DNA of 11,581 nucleotides from an uncultured Lachnospiraceae bacterium (GTDB lineage Bacteria > Bacillota > Clostridia > Lachnospirales > Lachnospiraceae): NCBI GenBank assembly GCA_945643825.1, contig CALZEZ010000023.1, positions 1-11,581 on the forward strand, written 5' to 3'. This document shows, piece after piece, positions 1 through 6,479 of the stretch. Position 1 is the stretch's first letter, and each line of letters opens with the position of its first letter. The notes under the pieces are model-generated. The model did no database searches. It saw nothing but the letters and a program-made list of their open reading frames with translations, and was not told the origin of the DNA. The position numbers were made by a program, and so were the translations under genes.

Positions 1-672
1 CTCGTCAATGGATGTTTTTTCTATTTTCTCACGAATTACCCTGTTAAACTCCAGATGATTGGCTTTTTCCTCCTCGCTCAGATCAACCTCAAACATTTTG
101 TCTGCGGATGCCTGCTCGTTGTAGGTAATGCCAAGCGCTCCCAGTGCCGAGCGAAACGCCAGTTCCGCATTCTTATACATCTGCCACATCGGTACTAGTC
201 TCAGCTGCTGCTCTCTGGATAATGCCTGCACGCTCTCCGGATTGGCATCAAAAGCGTCTAACTGCTCCTTCCAGCTATCTAACTGCTGCCTTATCGTGGC
301 ATAGTTTTCCATAACATATTTCGGAGTCAACATATCCGCGCGGATTGTCTGCTCGAAAAAGCTGCCCGCAGGATTCCCTTCCCGCTTGCGCTTCTTTAAC
401 TCCTTCGCCTGTTTCTTAAGCAGACTCTTCTTTCTTCTCTTCTGCTTCGACTCCTTCTCGTCCTCAGGCAGCGCAGGCATATCCGCAACCTTCTTCATCA
501 TCGGAGCAGGCTTTTCATAACGCTCCGAAAGCTGCTCATAAGACATCGTGACAGCGGTTTCTCTTTGCTGCAAATACTCCTCTGTCATCTGCTGCCGCTG
601 CAAACGATCCTGCGCAAACTGATTTAGCTGTTCTTTTGTCATATCCTGTTTAAGACGAAACATATCATCCAT
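1..672 (-). CDS. Unrecognised basic, helical protein, N-terminal 224 residues (runs off the left edge)
   Basis: I do not recognise this protein. The frame is open from the ATG at 672 to base 1, giving 224 codons, with the C-terminus outside the window. It starts with a Gln/Glu-rich helical stretch (about 4-55), a short Pro-containing hinge (55-70), then a very basic run (residues 76-97, with K-Q-K-R-R-K-K and K-K-R-K-R clusters), and a mostly helical region (about 115-215) containing two Trp (W134, W163). There is no signal peptide, no membrane segment and no Cys. Its place at the end of the visible train, after the ATPase and acetyltransferase, is where eCIS loci often carry cargo or accessory genes, so a cargo/effector N-terminus is possible. 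Equally it could be a structural or chaperone protein. The reading frame is well supported by its ribosome site and coding character. Confidence 0.75.
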   Translation of the reverse strand, partial: MDDMFRLKQDMTKEQLNQFAQDRLQRQQMTEEYLQQRETAVTMSYEQLSERYEKPAPMMKKVADMPALPEDEKESKQKRRKKSLLKKQAKELKKRKREGNPAGSFFEQTIRADMLTPKYVMENYATIRQQLDSWKEQLDAFDANPESVQALSREQQLRLVPMWQMYKNAELAFRSALGALGITYNEQASADKMFEVDLSEEEKANHLEFNRVIREKIEKTSIDE

Positions 673-681
673 CCCGATGAT

Positions 682-690
682 CTCCCTTCC
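682..690 (-). promoter_or_regulatory. Ribosome binding site of the 3'-truncated basic protein gene
   Basis: A purine-rich GGAAGGGAG ends 9 bases before the ATG at 672-670, within the 19-base gap after the acetyltransferase. A second in-frame ATG at 663-661 is 18 bases away and less likely. Confidence 0.6.
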
Positions 691-691
691 C

Positions 692-1579
692 CTAGATCCG
701 ATTGGTCAATCCATTTACATAATTCTCAACTTTTTTCTCATATTGAGCGAAATACGATAGCGGCAAGCTGCAGCGTCTGCGTTTTCCTGCCGATTCAATT
801 CCCAGCTTCTCCAACAGACGAAACAGCGTCTCATTGACAACCGCAAAGCTGCATACCGTTTCCGGTGGATATTTCCTGCTACCTGTCTGAACGGCAAAAC
901 GAAACATCTCGATTGGAGCCAGAATATTTTTTGAATAGTTCACAAGAAATGGAACGTTAACTTCCTTTTCACTTTTTTCCTGTACTAACAGCAGTCCGGA
1001 GGGCTTTCCCGCTTCCAGCGCAACCGCACTGCAGCTTGTCAGATAATCTCTCTTCTTAATCGGAATATCGATAAAATCATCTTCCTTTTCAACCACTTCT
1101 TTATAGAGACCGCGCAACTCTTCTTCCGTACAGTCTGCCAGTGCCCGGACATTGCCATTCTTACCGACAAACTGCTTAATCCGCGAAAGCTCCTCCAGTG
1201 TGCAACGGAAGTTTCCAATCATCTCCTCCTCTCCGGTAAAGGGATAGCCGCTCAGCAGTTTCTCAAATTCCGGATACTCTCCGGGTATGTATTTTACACG
1301 GAATTCGTGATTTCCCGAATAATAGGCACGCATCAGAAGCTCTGCCAGAAGTCTTGACCCACGTCCTGCCTTACGGTATTCTCTGGCAATATAAATATAC
1401 TGTAAGGTCACCACACCTGCTTCGCCACTGGTGACAGCAACACCACATGGAATATCAAAGTCCTCCATGCCAAAAAATTGAACGTCTGCCCCCTCCTTGG
1501 GGCTCTCTATGAGCCACTGCGGTATCATATGCGCATACCCAGCTATCTGACTGTCCTTTAATCGACTAATATACTCCAT
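692..1579 (-). CDS. GNAT-family acetyltransferase, probably a tandem-domain protein
   Basis: A 295-residue protein. The first half (about 1-135) is a GNAT domain: a beta strand T-L-Q-Y-I-Y-I leads into R-E-Y-R-K-A-G-R-G-S-R-L-L, the motif A loop R69-x-x-G-x-G74 that holds the pyrophosphate of acetyl-CoA, followed by the expected helix. The second half (about 145-280) has GNAT-like spacing (S-A-V-A-L-E-A-G-K-P-S-G-L-L-L-V followed by helices and V-V-N-E-T-L-F-R-L-L-E-K-L-G) but no R-x-x-G-x-G loop, so it looks like a non-catalytic or degenerate copy. The substrate is unknown. Its place inside the injection-system train, 16 bases after the AAA+ gene, suggests modification of a particle or cargo protein, or self-protection; this is inference. 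The starting point was set by the ribosome site at 1588-1597. Confidence 0.78.
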   Translation of the reverse strand: MEYISRLKDSQIAGYAHMIPQWLIESPKEGADVQFFGMEDFDIPCGVAVTSGEAGVVTLQYIYIAREYRKAGRGSRLLAELLMRAYYSGNHEFRVKYIPGEYPEFEKLLSGYPFTGEEEMIGNFRCTLEELSRIKQFVGKNGNVRALADCTEEELRGLYKEVVEKEDDFIDIPIKKRDYLTSCSAVALEAGKPSGLLLVQEKSEKEVNVPFLVNYSKNILAPIEMFRFAVQTGSRKYPPETVCSFAVVNETLFRLLEKLGIESAGKRRRCSLPLSYFAQYEKKVENYVNGLTNRI

Positions 1580-1587
1580 CTCTTTTT

Positions 1588-1597
1588 CTCCCTTCCT
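1588..1597 (-). promoter_or_regulatory. Ribosome binding site that fixes the acetyltransferase start
   Basis: AGGAAGGGAG lies 8 bases before the ATG at 1579-1577. A longer in-frame start at 1645 would place 22 extra codons inside the end of the AAA+ gene without a comparable site, so the ATG at 1579 is chosen. Confidence 0.7.
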
Positions 1598-3932
1598 AAT
1601 CATCTTCCTGCTCGCCGAGTCCAACCATGTAAGCATAGGGTTCAAAATCTGCTTTCGTAAATACCTTACCGGTCTTTACAAACTCGTATTTGATCGCCAT
1701 CAGATAATGCTTCATGCCAACCTCCTTGCCTTCTCCGTCTGCTGCCGCAAGGAAAGCAGCATTTAAGATACAGTTCTTGATATTACCTCCAACGAACTCG
1801 AACCGCTCGGCAAGGAAACGGATATCGACATCGTCTGCAAGAGGTGTTCCCTTCGGTATCGTTGTTCGCCACAGCATTTCTCTCGTATCCGGATCCGGAA
1901 ACTGGAATTCCACGATGTATTTCATACGTCTGAAGAATGCCGGGTCAATGTTATGTTTATAGTTGGTCGCCAGTACCGAGACACCATCGTAGGCTTCCAC
2001 CTCCTGCAACAGAAGCGCTGTCTTGTTATTGTTGGAGGCCTGATTGGAGCCTCCATCATCCGAACGCTTTGCAAACAGGGTATCACACTCATCAAAGAAC
2101 AATACGACGTTACATTTCTTTGCCTCTCGGAAGATCATGGAAATGGATTTCTCTGTCTCACCGACATATTTATCGATAACCTTTGACAAGTCTACACGAT
2201 ACAGCTCCAGATTGAGCTCATGGGCAATAACCTGCGCACACATGGATTTACCGGTACCGGGAGCACCGAAAAGTAAGACAGAAAGTCCGCGTCCATAAGG
2301 GTATTTCTTAATATAATTCCAGTTGTCATACACCTTTTTTCGGAAATTCATCTGATCAATCGCATGCTCTAAGGTCTCTCTCTGACTGGCATTCATAACG
2401 ATATCTTCAAAGCCGAAATTGGCCTTGACCTTCGTTGCCTTCTGGGTCAGCTCCGAGCTCATCTGATTATAACAGCCCTCAAACAGCTTGGCCCTTGAGA
2501 TCAGGATCTCATGATTCATCAAGGAAAAGCTCTTGGCCTGCTTAAGTGCCGATTTGATCTTACCGGGAGTAAAGAGGAATTTGGTTGCCATCTCCGGCAG
2601 CTCCACATCCTTATCCAGACTATAGTCCTGTGAGAAATACCGCCAGCAATTCTCTCTTTCCTGGTTGCCGGGTGTCGGAAGCTCAAGCTCCGTAAAATCC
2701 TGATCAGTAACACTCTTAAGCGGCAGCTTGTCCCGGCTCATCGTAAAGATCAGAATATCATGCTCCTGAAGCTTGGAGATTGCCAGATCCATATAGCCTA
2801 AATATTTTTCTTTCTCATCCTCTCTATAGTCCAGCTCGTTGAGACAGCAGCAGGAATCCGTAAATATACATTCTCTTCTTACCGCCCAGAGAGCCTTTTC
2901 CACAAAAGAAAAATCGTAGGCAAACAGCTTCTTACAATTCATTGTAATCGCACGAATGCTCTTCTGCTTACAAAAATGCTTGATAAAAAACCTGCGTCCG
3001 CTTCCTTCGTCTCCAAACCAACTGAAGATCCGTACGCCCTGCTCATAGGAAACCTTCATTGCCTCAAGCTGTGTGTCATTGGCCATAATAGGATCCAATT
3101 CCTTCTCATCCGTGAGCATACGGAAAAAGCGTTGGTAATTCTCATCAAGACGAAGCGGGTTTACGCCGAAAAGGAAATCGATAATGCGCTTATCCGGAGT
3201 TAAAACAGTGGAAAAAGGCATATTGGAATTCACTCTGAGATCCATAACCGGAAGCAGTGCCTCCAGACATGCCGACATCGCGGAGGAAGCCTTTGTTATC
3301 GAGAAATCCTTACCAAAATACAGTCTCGCCGCAGATTCAACAGTAGGTGCCGTCAGGGAACCATTCTCATTGACAATCTGGTAAACCGAAGCATAGCTGG
3401 TCTGTGTGGAAGACAACAGTGCCGCAGCAAGCGCAAACGTTGTAAAATGGTCTGTTTTCAGTTTCTTACAGAGTTTGTAAAAGGCGTAATTCTCTGCATC
3501 CGACACAGCAATTCTATGGTCGATAAAGGAAAGCATCTCCTCAACACTTTCCATCTCCTCTTCGTCCTCTGCTTCTTCCTCGTCCGCATCCTGCGTTTCC
3601 TCGCTGAAAGCGCCTAACAGATCCTGCAGCTCATCATCCAGTCCGGAAAAGGTCTCCTCCAAAGGAGTCCCTTCGTTCACTTCGTCTTCGTCAAGCAGAT
3701 CCTTTCCTGAAAAAAGAAGCACGTTATCATTACACAGATTATAGGCAATCTCAATATCCGGATACATGATATTCTTATACTGCCCCTGCCCTGTTGCGTA
3801 TTTTCCCATCAGATTTTCGATGTAGTCGGTCAGTCGTACATTCACACAGGCAAAAATGTAGTCCATGTATTCTTCATAGCTCTCGAATGGTACCTCTGAC
3901 AATTCCTCGCGAAATCTGTTCCTCTTGCTCAT
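1596..3932 (-). CDS. Two-module AAA+ ATPase associated with contractile injection systems
   Basis: A 778-residue soluble ATPase, longer than single-module AAA proteins. Parts in order: N-terminal helical region (1-105); an acidic linker (about 111-132, nearly all Asp/Glu); a helical region (about 133-280); a degenerate AAA module whose P-loop reads GDEGSGRR (307-314, Lys and Ser/Thr both replaced by Arg) and whose Walker B-like strand ends at D359 without the Glu; and an intact AAA module from about 505. The latter has Walker A GAPGTGKS (556-563), Walker B D614-E615, sensor-1 N657, an Arg-finger pair R668-R669, and the G-G-N-I-K segment (715-719) at sensor 2. AAA+ proteins with one active C-terminal module are regular members of eCIS loci (Afp15-like); their exact role in assembly is not settled. 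It follows the HATPase gene and ends 16 bases before the acetyltransferase start. Confidence 0.9.
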   Translation of the reverse strand: MSKRNRFREELSEVPFESYEEYMDYIFACVNVRLTDYIENLMGKYATGQGQYKNIMYPDIEIAYNLCNDNVLLFSGKDLLDEDEVNEGTPLEETFSGLDDELQDLLGAFSEETQDADEEEAEDEEEMESVEEMLSFIDHRIAVSDAENYAFYKLCKKLKTDHFTTFALAAALLSSTQTSYASVYQIVNENGSLTAPTVESAARLYFGKDFSITKASSAMSACLEALLPVMDLRVNSNMPFSTVLTPDKRIIDFLFGVNPLRLDENYQRFFRMLTDEKELDPIMANDTQLEAMKVSYEQGVRIFSWFGDEGSGRRFFIKHFCKQKSIRAITMNCKKLFAYDFSFVEKALWAVRRECIFTDSCCCLNELDYREDEKEKYLGYMDLAISKLQEHDILIFTMSRDKLPLKSVTDQDFTELELPTPGNQERENCWRYFSQDYSLDKDVELPEMATKFLFTPGKIKSALKQAKSFSLMNHEILISRAKLFEGCYNQMSSELTQKATKVKANFGFEDIVMNASQRETLEHAIDQMNFRKKVYDNWNYIKKYPYGRGLSVLLFGAPGTGKSMCAQVIAHELNLELYRVDLSKVIDKYVGETEKSISMIFREAKKCNVVLFFDECDTLFAKRSDDGGSNQASNNNKTALLLQEVEAYDGVSVLATNYKHNIDPAFFRRMKYIVEFQFPDPDTREMLWRTTIPKGTPLADDVDIRFLAERFEFVGGNIKNCILNAAFLAAADGEGKEVGMKHYLMAIKYEFVKTGKVFTKADFEPYAYMVGLGEQEDD

Positions 3933-3939
3933 CTTCTAT

Positions 3940-3944
3940 CCTCC
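3940..3944 (-). promoter_or_regulatory. Strong ribosome binding site of the AAA+ ATPase gene
   Basis: GGAGG stands 7 bases before the ATG at 3932-3930, within the 44-base gap after the HATPase gene. This gap contains no hairpin followed by a T run, so I see no terminator, and no convincing -35/-10 pair. Confidence 0.7.
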
Positions 3945-3976
3945 ACGCTTCTTTCCCGTTCAAGCGGATTATCTGC

Positions 3977-4390
3977 TTACCATGAAAAAACCATCGCCAG
4001 ACAGTTTTTTCCCTCTTTATACTCATAGGTAACGCTATCTGACATCTTCTTCACCATGAATACGCCCAGCCCGCCAATCTGTCTCTCCTCCGCCGACAGA
4101 GTTGTGTCCGGATCCTCCCGTGCTAACGGATCATACGGCTTACCGCTGTCCCTGAAGCATAATGAAATCTTATTGTCTTCTACGGTCTCCGATATCCAGG
4201 CGAAGCCTTCCTCCTGTTCATAGGCATAATTTGCAATATTGACAAATATCTCCTCCGCACAGATACCGATTGCCATTTGTTTGTCCACCGGACATCCTGC
4301 CTCGTCCAAATCTGCCTCAAGAATTCCAAGGAGAGTGTCAAGCTCTCCTGTTTTTGCCTGTAGCTGTAATTCCTTCCTAATCGTTTCCAT
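3977..4390 (-). CDS. RsbW/SpoIIAB-like ATP-binding protein (anti-sigma factor / serine kinase fold)
   Basis: A 137-residue stand-alone GHKL (HATPase_c) domain, the length typical of anti-sigma kinases. The ATP-binding boxes are all present: the N box with E47 and N51 (E-I-F-V-N-I-A-N-Y-A-Y), the G1 box D81-S-G-K-P-Y-D-P, and the G2 box G106-G-L-G-V-F-M-V-K-K-M-S-D. It lacks the dimerisation and transmembrane parts of a sensor histidine kinase, and no phospho-accepting histidine domain is present, so it is expected to phosphorylate a serine on a STAS partner. The STAS gene two positions upstream is the obvious candidate. Its final target (a sigma factor, or a component of the particle machinery) is not encoded here. 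The stop is 44 bases before the AAA+ gene, the largest gap in the window. Confidence 0.87.
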   Translation of the reverse strand: METIRKELQLQAKTGELDTLLGILEADLDEAGCPVDKQMAIGICAEEIFVNIANYAYEQEEGFAWISETVEDNKISLCFRDSGKPYDPLAREDPDTTLSAEERQIGGLGVFMVKKMSDSVTYEYKEGKNCLAMVFSW

Positions 4391-4392
4391 AT

Positions 4393-5055
4393 CTATTCTC
4401 CACTTTGTAGTCTGCCCTGTGACAGATACAGATGCCTGTAATCCATATCCCTTATCGCCTGCCTGTCATGTGTCGCGATCAGAGTTGTGACCCCATGGTC
4501 ATGAATTCGTTCGAATAACAGCATAATCTCCCGCGCCTGTCGCGGATCCAGGTTTCCGGTTGGTTCATCCGCAAGAATGCAACAGGGGTTTGACACAATC
4601 GCTCTTGCGATACATACCTTCTGTTGTTCGCCGCCGGAGAGCTCTGTTACGGGCCTGTAATAATCCTGCTCCAGCCCAACCATTCTGAGTGCCATAGTCA
4701 CCTGCACACGAATGTCTCTCTCCTTTGCGCCGGCGATTCTCCTCGCAATTGCTACATTTTCATATACGTCCGCATTCCGAAGAAGCCTGAAATCCTGAAA
4801 AACATAACCGATTCTCCTTCGATATGCCGGGATTTCTCCTCTCTTTATTCTGCTGATATCCTGTCCATTGATCCGGATAGTACCCTCCTCGGCAGTCAAT
4901 TCCTTGAGCAGCAGGCGAAGTAACGTCGTCTTGCCTGAACCGCTCTCTCCCAGAATAAAAGCCATCTCTCCCGGTAAAAGGTGAAAGCTCACATGAGACA
5001 ATGCCTCTTCTCCGGTATCCGCATATCTTTTTGAAACATTCTCAAACTGTATCAT
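4393..5055 (-). CDS. FtsE-like ABC ATPase, no FtsX partner in the window
   Basis: A complete 220-residue ABC nucleotide-binding protein. Walker A is GESGSGKT (36-43), the Q-loop is VFQDFRLL (Q87), the signature LSGGEQQ (139-145), Walker B ends in D163-E164, followed by P-T-G-N-L-D, and the switch histidine is H196 in A-T-H-D. The F-Q-D-F-R-L-L and A-D-E-P-T-G-N-L-D strings are the FtsE/LolD/MacB type; FtsE is the closest by memory. FtsE normally binds the membrane protein FtsX and controls cell-wall hydrolases at the division site. No membrane protein is encoded in the window, so it either uses a chromosomal FtsX or another partner, or works as a soluble switch. The start ATG has only a weak ribosome site, and the STAS stop is 7 bases away, so translation is probably coupled. 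All catalytic residues are intact. Confidence 0.9.
   Translation of the reverse strand: MIQFENVSKRYADTGEEALSHVSFHLLPGEMAFILGESGSGKTTLLRLLLKELTAEEGTIRINGQDISRIKRGEIPAYRRRIGYVFQDFRLLRNADVYENVAIARRIAGAKERDIRVQVTMALRMVGLEQDYYRPVTELSGGEQQKVCIARAIVSNPCCILADEPTGNLDPRQAREIMLLFERIHDHGVTTLIATHDRQAIRDMDYRHLYLSQGRLQSGE
4398..4401 (-). promoter_or_regulatory. Ribosome binding site of the HATPase gene inside the end of the ABC gene
   Basis: GGAG sits 7 bases before the ATG at 4390-4388 and lies within the last codons of the FtsE-like gene, whose stop is only 2 bases from that ATG. It supports the chosen start and close translational linkage. Confidence 0.65.
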
Positions 5056-5062
5056 GCCATGC

Positions 5063-5362
5063 TCATTCTATGACAAGAATCTGAGAAAATCCGGACATGT
5101 CCAGAATCTCCTGCACGAGACTGGATACATTCGTAAGCTTCATGCTTCCCCTCTTGGAAGCAGCTGTCTTCTGCCCGATCAATAATGCCCGAAGACCAGC
5201 ACTGGATATGTATTTCACATTCAAAAAGTCTACCACTACATCCTTCTTTTTCTGAAATGCAGCCAGAATCGCCGCCTGTAATTGCGGACTGGTATTGGTA
5301 TCCACTCTGCCATCCACCATTAGTCTGATATGGGTTTCACAATCTGTTGAAATAATATTCAT
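5063..5362 (-). CDS. STAS-domain anti-sigma factor antagonist-like protein (RsbV/SpoIIAA type)
   Basis: A single STAS domain of 99 residues, the normal length for this family. In partner switching such proteins bind the kinase/anti-sigma protein when unphosphorylated and release it when a serine is phosphorylated. The key motif is Y51-I-S-S-A-G-L-R; by alignment with D-S-x-G-L in SpoIIAA/RsbV, S54 is the expected phospho-acceptor, with S53 in place of the usual Asp, a variant common in this superfamily. The strand D-V-V-V-D-F before it and M-S-G-F near the end also fit. The matching HATPase is two genes downstream, and an FtsE-like gene starts 7 bases after the stop. No sigma factor or PP2C/SpoIIE phosphatase is in view. 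An alternative role is direct control of the ABC ATPase, as STAS protein MlaB does for MlaF. The fold is firm; the partner is not known. Confidence 0.85.
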   Translation of the reverse strand: MNIISTDCETHIRLMVDGRVDTNTSPQLQAAILAAFQKKKDVVVDFLNVKYISSAGLRALLIGQKTAASKRGSMKLTNVSSLVQEILDMSGFSQILVIE

Positions 5363-5371
5363 CTCTCTTTT

Positions 5372-5376
5372 CCTCA
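5372..5376 (-). promoter_or_regulatory. Ribosome binding site that fixes the STAS gene start
   Basis: TGAGG stands 9 bases before the ATG at 5362-5360. It overlaps a GTG (5377-5375) that could be read as a start five codons earlier, but that GTG has no well-spaced site of its own. The ATG is therefore preferred. Confidence 0.6.
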
Positions 5377-5383
5377 CTCTCCG

Positions 5384-6451
5384 TCATTGTAAAATAATCG
5401 TGCCATCCGGGGTCTGCTCCATGTCAAGAGAGCCCTCCTGCTGCGTGAAAATCACTGCATTCTGATCCAGATAGCTGTGCTCATCCAGCATGCCAACCGG
5501 CTCTAAGAATACAATGTGAAGTCTTGTCCGAACCGGCTTAAACTGAGAAAGAAGATGTAAAAGCTGCCCTTTCTTCTTCTCCTCCACATAGTGTTCTAAC
5601 AAAAGCGTTACATCATAGGGACTATCCCCATACAAATGATCAATCTGTCCTTTTTCCTCTCCTCGCACATAGCGTGCGATCAGGCTTCGCTCTGCAATTG
5701 TCGGAGTCTCCCCGATCAGCAGCTCACATATTCTGCGGATGCAATACTTCGTACCCTTTCTACGAAGAAGCTCCGGGGCTTCCTTCAGAAGGCTCCGCAG
5801 CGCTTCCTCACCAAGGAAGCCTCCGTTTACATCGATCCCAAACCATTTTGCATATATCTCCAAAAGTGGAAGCGGAGCTGTTTCAATCGGTAAAAGCTCC
5901 CCCCGCTCATCCAGCTTCTCCTGAAAGTCATTGTATATACTGGAATATAGAGAAAGGTACCGATGGAAAAAGCTGTTCTTCTCCCGATAAACCTCCGGAA
6001 AGGTCTGCATGAAATTGTCACCGGGTGCCTCCACGCGGATTTGACCGATCGATACGCCTTCCCCAATCACTTCAAAAAGAATCCACAGATATCTTCCTGT
6101 AGTCTCATACAACAGAACATCCTCTTTGTTGATAAAGCGAAGCCCACGCATCTGCTGCATTACCTTCTTCTTCTCAAACAAACCATTCTGTTGCAAAAGC
6201 GCCTCATCCCATCTGTCCTTCTCATTGGCGGATGCGATATACAGATAGCATACACAGTTCTCAGGCAGCTGCAATTCAAACCGAAGTCTACCCCATGGAC
6301 AATCCTCCACACCACTGTCTATCACCGGCAATAATGCATAATGGTCACCTTCTCCAATGGAGACAATTTCAGCATCGGATGCAAGCTCCATTCCCATGAG
6401 CTTCGTCTCTTTTAATCTGTTAGCTTTTATTGAATAACGTATCCCTGCCAT
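5384..6451 (-). CDS. Phage tail protein I / TIGR02242-like baseplate protein
   Basis: A 355-residue baseplate component that in related tails sits at the wedge periphery near the fibre attachment. Two parts are visible. Residues 1-145 form a beta-rich domain ending in YLWILFEVIGEG and I-R-V-E-A-P, a signature of TIGR02242 proteins. Residues 150-315 are the tail-protein-I-like helical core, with F-P-E-V-Y-R-E, an F-F-H-R-Y-L-S-L-Y helix, then W203-F-G-I-D and A-P-E-L-L-R-R-K-G-T, the usual R-R-x-G-T turn. A short tail (about 320-355) follows. It lies directly after the two J-type genes, the order common in eCIS and T4-like baseplates. The ribosome site (AAAGG, about 11 bases before the ATG) is weaker than its neighbours'. 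No fibre-like repeats are present, so it is not itself a tail fibre. Confidence 0.85.
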   Translation of the reverse strand: MAGIRYSIKANRLKETKLMGMELASDAEIVSIGEGDHYALLPVIDSGVEDCPWGRLRFELQLPENCVCYLYIASANEKDRWDEALLQQNGLFEKKKVMQQMRGLRFINKEDVLLYETTGRYLWILFEVIGEGVSIGQIRVEAPGDNFMQTFPEVYREKNSFFHRYLSLYSSIYNDFQEKLDERGELLPIETAPLPLLEIYAKWFGIDVNGGFLGEEALRSLLKEAPELLRRKGTKYCIRRICELLIGETPTIAERSLIARYVRGEEKGQIDHLYGDSPYDVTLLLEHYVEEKKKGQLLHLLSQFKPVRTRLHIVFLEPVGMLDEHSYLDQNAVIFTQQEGSLDMEQTPDGTIILQ

Positions 6452-6479
6452 AGTAATACACGCCTTTCACAAAACCTCT

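Noticed and set aside
1580..1645. A 22-codon N-terminal extension of the acetyltransferase starting at 1645.
   Set aside because: It lies inside the end of the AAA+ gene and lacks a good ribosome site, whereas the ATG at 1579 has AGGAAGGGAG at proper distance.
3933..3976. The largest gap (44 bases) as a terminator or internal promoter.
   Set aside because: There is no stem-loop followed by a T run and no convincing -35/-10 pair; it holds only the ribosome site of the AAA+ gene.
3977..4390. The HATPase as part of a two-component sensor histidine kinase.
   Set aside because: It is a stand-alone ATP-binding domain without a His-phosphotransfer helix, sensor or membrane segment, and no response regulator is nearby; the boxes fit the RsbW type.
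5363..5377. GTG at 5377 as an earlier STAS start, adding five residues.
   Set aside because: The GTG overlaps the ribosome site of the ATG at 5362, and the upstream purine run is too close to serve it.
5963..6334. A 123-codon plus-strand open frame opposite the tail protein I-like gene.
   Set aside because: It is an antisense shadow of a clear family member, with no ribosome site or motif of its own.
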